Of a stretch of 64,000 nt of DNA, positions 26,062-34,086 are shown in pieces (within the stretch, counting starts at the first letter, position 1; each line of letters starts with the position of its first letter). The translations under genes were made by a program, and so were the position numbers. The stretch spans positions 726,726 through 790,725 of the forward strand of contig NZ_POUT01000001.1 of assembly GCF_002890915.1 (NCBI RefSeq), written 5' to 3'. The notes beneath the pieces were generated by a model. The model did no database searches. It was not told where the DNA came from and saw nothing but the letters and a program-made list of their open reading frames with translations. This stretch comes from Stutzerimonas stutzeri. GTDB taxonomy: Bacteria > Pseudomonadota > Gammaproteobacteria > Pseudomonadales > Pseudomonadaceae.

Positions 26062-27387
26062 TCAGCCGGCCTGGCGGATGCCATCGGCGAACTGCGCGAT
26101 CATCGTGTCGATCTGCGGTTTCTCGATGATCAGCGCCGGCGACAGGGCGATGGTGTCGCCGCTGGCGCGCACCATCAGGCCGTTCTCGAAGCACTGGCGG
26201 AACACCTCGTAGCCGCGCTTGCCGACGCCGTCGGCGTGCGTCGCGAACTGCACGCCGGCGACCAGGCCGACGGTGCGGATGTCGACCACGTTGGGCAGGT
26301 CCTTGAGGCTGAACAGCGCGTCCTGCCAGTAGGGCTCGAGCTCGATGGCCTTCTGGAACAGGTTCTCGCGCTGGTAGATCTCCTGGGTCGCCAGCGCCGC
26401 CGCGCAGGCCACCGGATGGCCGGAGTAGGTGTAGCCGTGGAAGAACTCGATGGCGCTTTCCGGCCCGGTCATGAAGGCCTCGAACAGCCTGTCGGCGACG
26501 AACACCGCGCCCATCGGCACCGCGCCGTTGGTCAGGCCCTTGGCGCAGGTGAGGATGTCCGGCGTGACGCCCCAGCGCTGCGCGGCGAAGGGCTCGCCGA
26601 CGCGGCCGAAGCCGGTGATGACCTCATCGAAGATCAGCAGGATGCCGTGCCTGGCGGTGATCTCACGCAGCCGCTGCAGGTAGCCCAGCGGTGGCAGGAT
26701 CACCCCGGCCGAGCCGGACATCGGCTCGACGATCACCGCGGCGATGTTCTCCGCGCCATGCAGGGTCACCAGGCGTTCCAGCTCGTCGGCCTTCTCCACG
26801 CCATACTGCGGCAGGCCCTTGCTGAAGGCGTTGCGCTGCAGGTCGAGGGTGTGCGGCAGGTGGTCGACGCCCGGCAGCAGCGCACCGAAGGCGCGGCGGT
26901 TGTTCGGCATGCCGCCGACCGAGATGCCGCCGAAGCCGACGCCGTGATAGGCCAGTTCGCGGCCGATCAGCCGGGTGCGGGTGCCCTGGCCGATGGCGCG
27001 CTGGTAGGCCAGGGCGATTTTCAGCGCGGTGTCCACCGACTCCGAGCCGGAGTTGGTGAAGAACACCCGGTCGAGGCCCTCGGGGCTGATGCCGCTGAGC
27101 TTCTGTGCCAGCTCGAAGGGCAGCGGATGGCCCATCTGGAAGGTCGGGGCGAAGTCCATCTTGGCGATCTGCCGGCTCACCGCCTCGCTGATCTCGCGCC
27201 GCGCATGGCCGGCGTTGCAGCACCAGAGGCCGGCGGTGCCATCGAGGATCTTGCGGCCGTCGCTCGCCGTGTAATACAGCCCTTCGGCGCTTTCCAGCAG
27301 CCGCGGGCTGGCCTTGAACTGGCGGTTCGCGGTGAAGGGCATCCAGAAATGGTCGGGCGATGCGCTAGGGTGGAAATCGTTGGCCAT
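26062..27387 (-). CDS. gabT2: class III omega-aminotransferase (GabT2/PA5313-like)
   Basis: A 441-residue PLP enzyme of the omega-amino-acid:pyruvate transaminase group. Motifs are WMPFTANRQFK, GTAGLWCCNAGH, FTNSGSESVDTALK, the cofactor-contacting IFDEVITGFGR and the Schiff-base lysine in CAKGLTNGAVPMGAV. It closely resembles the P. aeruginosa transaminase adjacent to kauB, and here too it is divergent from kauB, supporting a role in polyamine or GABA-type amine catabolism. Beta-alanine or another omega-amino acid as the main substrate cannot be excluded. Confidence 0.85.
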   Translation of the reverse strand: MANDFHPSASPDHFWMPFTANRQFKASPRLLESAEGLYYTASDGRKILDGTAGLWCCNAGHARREISEAVSRQIAKMDFAPTFQMGHPLPFELAQKLSGISPEGLDRVFFTNSGSESVDTALKIALAYQRAIGQGTRTRLIGRELAYHGVGFGGISVGGMPNNRRAFGALLPGVDHLPHTLDLQRNAFSKGLPQYGVEKADELERLVTLHGAENIAAVIVEPMSGSAGVILPPLGYLQRLREITARHGILLIFDEVITGFGRVGEPFAAQRWGVTPDILTCAKGLTNGAVPMGAVFVADRLFEAFMTGPESAIEFFHGYTYSGHPVACAAALATQEIYQRENLFQKAIELEPYWQDALFSLKDLPNVVDIRTVGLVAGVQFATHADGVGKRGYEVFRQCFENGLMVRASGDTIALSPALIIEKPQIDTMIAQFADGIRQAG

Positions 27388-27467
27388 GGTGAGCTCCGGC
27401 AGGGCTGCGGGTGGAGGCTATGCTGTGGCGAGCGCACAGCGGATGCATCGAGTCTATGTTTAATAAA

Positions 27468-27501
27468 ACGAACAAAACAAGGCGTAAAACGCCTGGTTCG
27501 T
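27468..27501. promoter_or_regulatory. dyad in the gabT2-kauB divergent promoter region
   Basis: ACGAAC (27468-27473) and GTTCGT (27496-27501) enclose a perfect AGGCG-TAAAA-CGCCT hairpin (27480-27494). The position between divergent catabolic genes suggests an operator. A similar AATGAACAAGAC word occurs upstream of spuA at about 44135. Confidence 0.4.
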
Positions 27502-27580
27502 AAAAAATATTGATACGGCCGGCGCCGCTGGTTTAGGGTGCCCCTTCCAGCAGCCCGAAGACCTTACGAGAGGACGCTCC

Positions 27581-29074
27581 ATGACCACCCTGACCCTCGC
27601 CGACTGGCAACAGCGTGCCCGCGACTTGCGCATCGAAGGGCGCGCCTTCATCCAGGGCGAATACCTCGACGCGGCGGGAGGGGCCCGCTTCGACTGCGTC
27701 AGCCCGGTGGACGGGCGCGTGCTGGCGCAGGTGGCCAGCTGCGAGCAGGCCGATGCCGAGCGTGCCGTGGCCAGCGCGCGTGCGGCATTCGAGGCCGGCG
27801 TATGGGCGAAGCTGGCGCCGGCCAGGCGCAAGGCGGTGATGATCCGCTTCGCCGACCTGCTGGAAGCCAACCGCGAGGAGCTGGCGCTGCTGGAAACCCT
27901 CGACATGGGCAAGCCGATCGGCGATTCGCTGGCGGTGGACGTGCCCGGCGCGGCGCGGGCGCTGCGCTGGAGCGGCGAGGCGATCGACAAGCTCTACGAC
28001 GAGGTCGCGGCCACCCCGCACGACCAGCTCGGCCTGGTCACCCGCGAGCCGGTGGGCGTGGTGGCGGCCATCGTGCCGTGGAACTTCCCGCTGATGATGG
28101 CCTGCTGGAAACTCGGCCCGGCGCTGGCCAGCGGCAACTCGGTGGTGCTCAAGCCCTCGGAGAAGTCGCCGTTGACGGCGCTCCGCATCGCCCGGCTGGC
28201 CATCGAGGCGGGTATTCCGGCCGGCGTGCTCAACGTGCTGCCGGGCTACGGGCATACCGTGGGCAAGGCGCTGGCGCTGCACATGGACGTCGACACCCTG
28301 GTCTTCACCGGCTCCACCCGGGTGGCCAAGCAACTGATGATCTACGCTGGCGAGTCGAACATGAAGCGCGTCTGGCTGGAGGCCGGCGGCAAGAGCCCGA
28401 ACATCGTCTTCGCCGACGCGCCGGACCTCGCGGCCGCGGCCCAGGCGGCGGCCGGTGCCATCGCCTTCAACCAGGGCGAGGTCTGCACCGCCGGTTCGCG
28501 ACTGCTGGTGGAGCGCTCGATCAAGGCGCGCTTCCTGCCCATGGTGGTCGAGGCGCTCAAGGCCTGGAAGCCGGGCAATCCGCTGGATCCGGCGACCAAC
28601 GTCGGCGCGCTGGTGGATACCCAGCAGCTCGACACCGTGCTCGGCTACATCGAGGCCGGGCGCGAGGCCGGGGCGCAGGTGCTGGTCGGCGGCCAGCGCA
28701 CCCTGGCGGAAACCGGCGGGCTGTACGTCGAGCCGACCCTCTTCGACGGCGTCGACAATGCGATGAAGATCGCCCGCGAGGAAATCTTCGGCCCGGTGCT
28801 GTCGGTGATCACTTTCGACAGCGCCGAGGAAGCCGTCGCCATCGCCAACGACAGCCCCTACGGCCTGGCCGCGGCGCTGTGGACCGCCGACCTGTCCCGG
28901 GCGCACCGCACCGCGCGCGCCCTGCGTGCCGGCAGCGTGTGGGTCAACCAGTACGACGGCGGCGACATGACCGCGCCGTTCGGCGGCTTCAAGCAGTCCG
29001 GCAACGGTCGCGACAAGTCGCTGCACGCCTTCGACAAGTACACCGAACTCAAGGCCACCTGGATCCAGCTCTAG
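27581..29074 (+). CDS. kauB: gamma-glutamyl-gamma-aminobutyraldehyde dehydrogenase
   Basis: A 497-residue NAD(P)-dependent aldehyde dehydrogenase. It would oxidise omega-aminoaldehydes from polyamine, agmatine or arginine routes to the acids. Motifs are VPWNFPLMMACWKLGPAL, FTGSTRVAKQLM, the catalytic Glu in LEAGGKSPN, the catalytic Cys in NQGEVCTAGSR and KEEIFGP-like REEIFGPVLS. It matches P. aeruginosa KauB over its whole length as far as remembered. ATG 27581 follows GAGGACG. Its stop overlaps that of the convergent signalling gene. Confidence 0.94.
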   Translation: MTTLTLADWQQRARDLRIEGRAFIQGEYLDAAGGARFDCVSPVDGRVLAQVASCEQADAERAVASARAAFEAGVWAKLAPARRKAVMIRFADLLEANREELALLETLDMGKPIGDSLAVDVPGAARALRWSGEAIDKLYDEVAATPHDQLGLVTREPVGVVAAIVPWNFPLMMACWKLGPALASGNSVVLKPSEKSPLTALRIARLAIEAGIPAGVLNVLPGYGHTVGKALALHMDVDTLVFTGSTRVAKQLMIYAGESNMKRVWLEAGGKSPNIVFADAPDLAAAAQAAAGAIAFNQGEVCTAGSRLLVERSIKARFLPMVVEALKAWKPGNPLDPATNVGALVDTQQLDTVLGYIEAGREAGAQVLVGGQRTLAETGGLYVEPTLFDGVDNAMKIAREEIFGPVLSVITFDSAEEAVAIANDSPYGLAAALWTADLSRAHRTARALRAGSVWVNQYDGGDMTAPFGGFKQSGNGRDKSLHAFDKYTELKATWIQL

Positions 29075-30720
29075 GAACCTGCGCCGAACAGGCTCACCAG
29101 GTTGCGGCCGTTGTGCTTGGCGACGTACAGGGCCTGGTCGGCGCGTTCCAGCAGGATACCGGCAGTGGTGCGGCCGTCGGTTTCGCTGATGCCGGCGCTG
29201 AAGGTGACGCTGAAGGTATGGCTCTCGCCGCTGTTGAAGCTGAGCGCGGCGAAGCGCACGCGGATCTCGTCGAAGATGCGCCTGGCCTGTAGCGCCGAGC
29301 ATTCCGGCAGCACCGCGACGAACTCCTCGCCACCGTAGCGGCCGAGGCTGTCGATGCGCCGCAGGCGCTGGCGCAGCAGGTTGGCCAGGGCGCGGATGAC
29401 GTTGTCGCCGGCGGCGTGTCCGTAGTGGTCGTTGACCTGCTTGAAATGGTCGAGATCGAGCATCACCACGCTGGCCGGCTTGCCGCTGCGGGTGGCGCGC
29501 TGTACCTCCAGCGCCAGCTGCTCCTTGATGTCGGCGTGCTTGAGCAGCCCGGTCAGGCTGTCGCGCGCCAGCGCCGTGCTCAGCGAGCGGGCGCGCTGGG
29601 CATGGGAATACACCGAGGCGACCAGCGCGGTATCGCTGATCGGCTTGGTGATGAAATCGTCGCCCGCTTGCAGCAGCGCCGCCATCTGCCGGTGGCTATC
29701 GGTTTCCGCCGAGAGGTAGATGATGGTCACCCGCAGCCACTCGTCGTGCAGGCGGATCATCTGGGCCAGCTCGGGGCCGGAACAGCCGGGCATGTTGACG
29801 TCCAGCAGGAGCACCTCGGGGTTGAAACTGCGCATGCTGTCGAGCAGGCGGGTGGGCTCGGCGAGGGTTTGTACCTGCATCTGCGAATTGCGCAGCACCA
29901 GGCTGTAGCGGGCCGCCAGCTCGGCATCGTCGTCGACGATCAGCACGCGGAACGGCTCGCCCTGGCGGCGGTCCAGGCAGCGCTCCAGGCTGTTCTCCAG
30001 CTGGGTGATGTCCAGCGGCCGGCCGAAGAATCCCTGGGCCCCGGCGCGCACCGCGGCGAGCTGGCTGGCGAAGTCGAAATGGTCGTGGATCACCAGCAGC
30101 GGCAGCGGGCTTTCCAGCCGCTGTTGCAGTTGCGCGACCTGCTCGAGCGCGCTGTCGTGCTGCACGCTGACGATCAGCGCATCGGGCAACTGGGCGTCGA
30201 CGGCATCCTGCAGGGCGGCGAAATCGCGCAGATGGCTGACCATGTAGCCGAAGTTGCGCAGGGTCAGCGCCGTGCTGGCGCCGGCCTTGGGGTCCGCCTC
30301 CAGCAGGTAGATGCGACAGCCCGGCGGCAATTCGTCCGGGCTTTCCCGCAGCGCCAGCGCGGCCGCCGGCGGTTCCTCGCCGGGGGTCTCGCTCGCCAGT
30401 TGCTGGACCGCGCGGGTCAGGGCCTCGAGTGCGCGGGTGCCGGGCTTGGCCGATTCCAGCCAGCGGTCGGCGCGTTGCTCCAGCCGCCGGGCGCGCTCGC
30501 CGAGCGAGTCGAAGCCGAAGGTGCCTGCGGCGCCGGCCAGGCGGTGCAAGCGCTCGCGAATCGCCAGCATCAGCTGGCGGCGGCTGTCCGGCGCCTGGCT
30601 GCGCTGCAGCTCGTCGGTCAGCCCGGCGAGCTCGGCGAGGTCGACCCGCAGCCGCTGGGCGAACTGCTGGTTGAGCAGTTCGAACTGCTGCTGCAACTCG
30701 AGGCGCATCGGGTCATGCAT
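29071..30720 (-). CDS. diguanylate cyclase with Hpt and two receiver domains
   Basis: A 549-residue signalling protein. Residues about 1-105 resemble an Hpt domain (RERLHRLAGAAGTFGF; the phospho-histidine would be near residue 58). A first receiver-like domain (about 135-250) lacks the usual phospho-aspartate (DALIVSVQHD). A second receiver (about 258-375) is canonical, with IVDDDAE, LLLDVNMPG and FITKPIS. The C-terminal GGDEF domain has RYGGEEF with an RRID inhibitory site five residues upstream, so it should make cyclic di-GMP. The start overlaps the stop of the preceding receiver gene by 8 bp. Confidence 0.92.
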   Translation of the reverse strand: MHDPMRLELQQQFELLNQQFAQRLRVDLAELAGLTDELQRSQAPDSRRQLMLAIRERLHRLAGAAGTFGFDSLGERARRLEQRADRWLESAKPGTRALEALTRAVQQLASETPGEEPPAAALALRESPDELPPGCRIYLLEADPKAGASTALTLRNFGYMVSHLRDFAALQDAVDAQLPDALIVSVQHDSALEQVAQLQQRLESPLPLLVIHDHFDFASQLAAVRAGAQGFFGRPLDITQLENSLERCLDRRQGEPFRVLIVDDDAELAARYSLVLRNSQMQVQTLAEPTRLLDSMRSFNPEVLLLDVNMPGCSGPELAQMIRLHDEWLRVTIIYLSAETDSHRQMAALLQAGDDFITKPISDTALVASVYSHAQRARSLSTALARDSLTGLLKHADIKEQLALEVQRATRSGKPASVVMLDLDHFKQVNDHYGHAAGDNVIRALANLLRQRLRRIDSLGRYGGEEFVAVLPECSALQARRIFDEIRVRFAALSFNSGESHTFSVTFSAGISETDGRTTAGILLERADQALYVAKHNGRNLVSLFGAGS

Positions 30721-31099
30721 GTTCGGCCTCCCAGATTTCCTGCAGCTGGCCGGCCAGCTGGAGGGGATCGAAGGGCTTGCTCAGTACCTGTCGCACACCC
30801 AGCTGGCGCAGCAGATCGAGGCGTTCGGGCTGCAGGTGGCCGGTGAGCAGCACCACCGGGATGCGGCTCAGGTCCACCACGTGCGCCAGCTGGCGCACCA
30901 GCTCGATGCCGTCCATCTGCGGCAGCATCACGTCGAGCAGGATCAGGTCCGGGGCGAAGGCCTGCACCTGTTCCAGCGCAGCTTGGCCGGAAGGGCAGCT
31001 GAGTACCTCGAAGCCGCCGAGCTTTTCCAGGGCGATGCGGGTCACCACCTGGATCGACGGGACGTCCTCGACATGCAGAATGCGCTTGAGCTGTTTCAT
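30713..31099 (-). CDS. single-domain response regulator
   Basis: A 128-residue CheY-like receiver with LHVEDVPS (acidic pocket), phospho-Asp in ILLDVMLPQMDG and the conserved lysine in VLSKPFDP. No output domain is present. It overlaps the upstream kinase stop (ATGA) and the downstream cyclase start, so all three are coupled. It is a close paralogue of the receiver at 33671-34057 (shared LLDVM, PVVLLTG/PVTFMTA, KPFDPxxL). It probably shuttles phosphate from kinase to the Hpt-bearing cyclase; that is inference. Confidence 0.93.
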   Translation of the reverse strand: MKQLKRILHVEDVPSIQVVTRIALEKLGGFEVLSCPSGQAALEQVQAFAPDLILLDVMLPQMDGIELVRQLAHVVDLSRIPVVLLTGHLQPERLDLLRQLGVRQVLSKPFDPLQLAGQLQEIWEAEHA

Positions 31100-33519
31100 G
31101 GCTGACTCCCGCTGGCCGTGACGGGCCGCTTGCTACAGGGCAACTCGAACCAGAAGCAGGTGCCCTGGCCGGGTTCGGTGTCGAAGCCGATGGACCCGCC
31201 CATGTGCTCGATCAGCTCCTTGCTGATGGCCAGGCCGAGGCCGGTGCCGCCCTGCTGGCGGCTGTCCGACGAGTCGGCCTGGGCGAACTTGTGGAAGACG
31301 CGTTCACGAAAATCCGCGGCAATGCCCGGGCCCCGATCTCGGACGCTGACGCGCACCCGTTCGTCACCGCGTTCGGCCGACAGCTCGACGTGTTCGCCCG
31401 CCGGCGAGAATTTCGCCGCGTTGGACAGCAGGTTGCTCAGCACCTGGTGCAGGCGCATGGCATCGACTTCCACCTGCACCGCCGGGCAGTCGCCCAGGCG
31501 CAGCTGCACGCCATGTTGTTCGGCGTAGCTGTGGTTGCTGCGCAGGGCCTGCTCGAGCAGCGGGCGCAGCGGTTGGCGCAGCAGCTCGAAACGCATCTTG
31601 CCGGCGTGCAGCTTGTCCATGTCGAGCAGGTCGTCGATCAGCGCGCTGAGGCGCTGGCTGTTCTGGTGGGCGATCTCCAGCAGCTCGCTCATCTGCGCCG
31701 GGACTTCGCCCATGACGTTCGAGCAGATCAGCGCCAGCGCGCCGGTGATCGAGGTCAGCGGCGTGCGCAGCTCGTGGCTGACGGTGGAGATGAATTCGCG
31801 CTGCAGGCGCTCGATGCGCTTGCGCTCGGTGATGTCGTGCATCACCGCGACCGCGCCCATCGGCTGGCCGTCGGAGGTGTACAGCGGGTCGGCATTGGTC
31901 AGCACGTAGCGCGGCGTGTCCTGGCCGAGCAGCACCATCTCGTGGTTGCTGACGTGCTCGCCGTGCAGCGCACGCATCAGCGGGATCTGCCCGACCGACA
32001 GCGGGGTGACGCCATCGGGCTGGTAGAGCCGGTAATGCCGCGCCCAGTCGTCGGGCGAGATCGGCGCGGCGTCGCCACCATGCCACTGCTTGGCCTTGTC
32101 GTTGAACAGGGTCAGGCAACCGTCGGCATCGCAGGCGACGACCGCCTCGCTCAGCGCCTCGAGCAGGCGTCGGTTCATTTCCTGCTGGCGGTCCAGCTCC
32201 AGCTGTTCGGCCTTGCGCGTGGTGATGTCGGCGACGAAGCCGTGCCAGAGCACCGAGCCATCGACCTGCCGCAGCGGCGTGGCGCGGGCCTCGACCCAGA
32301 GCAGCCCCTTGCGCGGGTGTTCGACGCGGTGCTCGCTGTGCCAGGCGGTCAGGCTGGCGGCGGCCTGGCGGATGCTGGCCAGCAGCCGGGGGCGATCGGC
32401 CGGGTGCACGCGGGCATAGATCGGCGCGAAGCTGCTGGCCAGCTGCGCCGGGCTCAGGGCATAGATCTGCTCGATACCTTCGCTGACGTAGGGGAAGCAG
32501 CCGGCGCCGTCGGGGCGCCAGTGGAACTGGAAGAGCATGCCCGGCACCTGCGCGGCGATCTGCTGCAGGCGCAGCTGCAGCTGTTCCTGGTAGGCCAGAT
32601 CGTAGACGTTGACCAGGTAGCCGCGCAGCTGCGCCTGTTCGTCGCGGATCGCCGTCACGCCGAGCAGCACCGGGACCTCGCTGCCGTCGTGATGGCGCAG
32701 GCGCCACTCGGACATCTCGCGCCGGCCCTGGTGCAAGGGTGCGGTGAGTACCGCGAAGCCGGGGGCGAGCGGCACGCCCAGTTCGCTGGAAAGCAGCGCG
32801 GCGCGGCGCTGCAGCGTTTCGGGCTGGAACAGCGTCGCGGTCAGCGGCTGGCCGATCAAGGCCGCCGCCGGGTAGCCGAGCAGGCGTTCGGCGCTCGGGT
32901 TGACGCGGGTGACGATGCCGTCGGGACGGGTGACCAGCACCGCGCTGGAGGCACTGTCGAGGATCGCCTGCTGCAAGGCCGCCTGCTCGGCGTGGTGGTG
33001 CGCCAGCAGACGCTGCTCGAACAGGCGGATGACCTGGCGGCCGAGGCGTTCGAGGGTGTCGCGCTGCTCGGCGGTCAGTTGGCGCGGCTGGCGGTCGATC
33101 ACGCAGAGGGTGCCGAGGTTGTGGCCATCGGGCGAGGTCAGCGGCGTGCCGGCATAGAAGCGGATATGCGGGTCGCCGGCCACCAGCGGGTTCTGCCGGA
33201 AGCGCGGGTCCTGCAGGGCATCGGGAACCTCGAAGATTGCCTCGCCGCGGATGGTATGGGTGCAGAAGGAGATTTCCCGCGGGGTTTCGCTGACCTCCAG
33301 GCCGACGCGGCTCTTGAACCACTGGCGGCGCTCGTCGACCAGCGAGATCAGCGCGATGGGGGTGCCGCACAGGCGGGCGGCCAGTTCGGTGAAGTCGTCG
33401 AAGGCGGATTCCTCGGGGGTGTCGAGGATCTCGTAGCGCAGCAACGCGGCCAGGCGCGACAGTTCGCGTGGCTGGGATGTGGCTGGCGTCGCAGTCGGAC
33501 TCGCTTGCGGTGACTCCAT
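31096..33519 (-). CDS. GAF-PAS sensor histidine kinase
   Basis: An 807-residue soluble-looking kinase. An N-terminal GAF domain (about 20-165; LISLVDERRQWFKS, GTLCVIDRQPR) is followed by three PAS regions (about 180-300, 310-430, 445-560), each ending in a PAC-like ITTRKAEQ or ITERKRIER segment. HisKA has the phospho-histidine in STVSHELRTPLTSI (about residue 580). The ATPase domain has N box NLLSNAAKFS and G boxes DRGPGI and GGTGLGLAISKEL. No membrane helix is seen. ATG 33519 is chosen since upstream codons read as low-complexity. Confidence 0.92.
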   Translation of the reverse strand: MESPQASPTATPATSQPRELSRLAALLRYEILDTPEESAFDDFTELAARLCGTPIALISLVDERRQWFKSRVGLEVSETPREISFCTHTIRGEAIFEVPDALQDPRFRQNPLVAGDPHIRFYAGTPLTSPDGHNLGTLCVIDRQPRQLTAEQRDTLERLGRQVIRLFEQRLLAHHHAEQAALQQAILDSASSAVLVTRPDGIVTRVNPSAERLLGYPAAALIGQPLTATLFQPETLQRRAALLSSELGVPLAPGFAVLTAPLHQGRREMSEWRLRHHDGSEVPVLLGVTAIRDEQAQLRGYLVNVYDLAYQEQLQLRLQQIAAQVPGMLFQFHWRPDGAGCFPYVSEGIEQIYALSPAQLASSFAPIYARVHPADRPRLLASIRQAAASLTAWHSEHRVEHPRKGLLWVEARATPLRQVDGSVLWHGFVADITTRKAEQLELDRQQEMNRRLLEALSEAVVACDADGCLTLFNDKAKQWHGGDAAPISPDDWARHYRLYQPDGVTPLSVGQIPLMRALHGEHVSNHEMVLLGQDTPRYVLTNADPLYTSDGQPMGAVAVMHDITERKRIERLQREFISTVSHELRTPLTSITGALALICSNVMGEVPAQMSELLEIAHQNSQRLSALIDDLLDMDKLHAGKMRFELLRQPLRPLLEQALRSNHSYAEQHGVQLRLGDCPAVQVEVDAMRLHQVLSNLLSNAAKFSPAGEHVELSAERGDERVRVSVRDRGPGIAADFRERVFHKFAQADSSDSRQQGGTGLGLAISKELIEHMGGSIGFDTEPGQGTCFWFELPCSKRPVTASGSQP

Positions 33520-33670
33520 CGTCGGGACCTTGGCGATTCGTTGAATGTCGCCCGGGAAGCTGTTTCCGGCGGGCACGGAACTGCCGCGTTGCTGTGGGGT
33601 GGGTGGCCGCCCAGGGCGCACCCGCCAGGCCAGCGAGCGGAGCGCCTTGCATGCCAGGCCCTGTCGAAAC

Positions 33671-34057
33671 CTAGTATCGGTCAGCGGCCCAGATGCTGCG
33701 AATCTGCTCGGGCAACCGCATCGGATCGAATGGCTTGATGATCACGTCGCGCGCGCCCAGCTTGCGCAGGTGCTCGATTTCGCCGGGTTGTACCTTGGCG
33801 GTCATGAATGTTACCGGAATCCGCTGCAGATCGATTCGCTCGCGCAGCCTGGCGAGCGTCTCCGGGCCGTCCATGCCCGGCATCATCACGTCCAGCAGGA
33901 TGAAGTCGGGCGCGAAGCGTTCGACTTCATCCAGGGCCTGGCTTCCGGAAGAGCAGGACAGCACCTCGTAGCCGCCGATCGCCTCCAGCGCCAGTTTGGT
34001 CACCGCCTGGATGGAGGGGTCGTCTTCGATGTGCAGGATGCGCCTTAGCTCGGCCAT
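33671..34057 (-). CDS. single-domain response regulator
   Basis: A 128-residue CheY-like receiver with LHIEDDPS, phospho-Asp in ILLDVMMPGMDG and lysine in VIIKPFDP. GGAG sits 9 bp before ATG 34057; an upstream in-frame ATG at 34090 would add 11 residues and overlap the kinase stop. Paralogous to the receiver at 30713-31099, it suggests that a kinase-receiver pair was duplicated in this operon. Confidence 0.92.
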   Translation of the reverse strand: MAELRRILHIEDDPSIQAVTKLALEAIGGYEVLSCSSGSQALDEVERFAPDFILLDVMMPGMDGPETLARLRERIDLQRIPVTFMTAKVQPGEIEHLRKLGARDVIIKPFDPMRLPEQIRSIWAADRY

Positions 34058-34086
34058 GTGGTCTCCGTGATGATGCGGGGCTTTTT

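Noticed and set aside
26062..27387. Calling the aminotransferase bauA (beta-alanine:pyruvate transaminase)
   Set aside because: N-terminal and internal segments agree better with the PA5313-type enzyme, and its partner is kauB rather than bauB-D or bauR.
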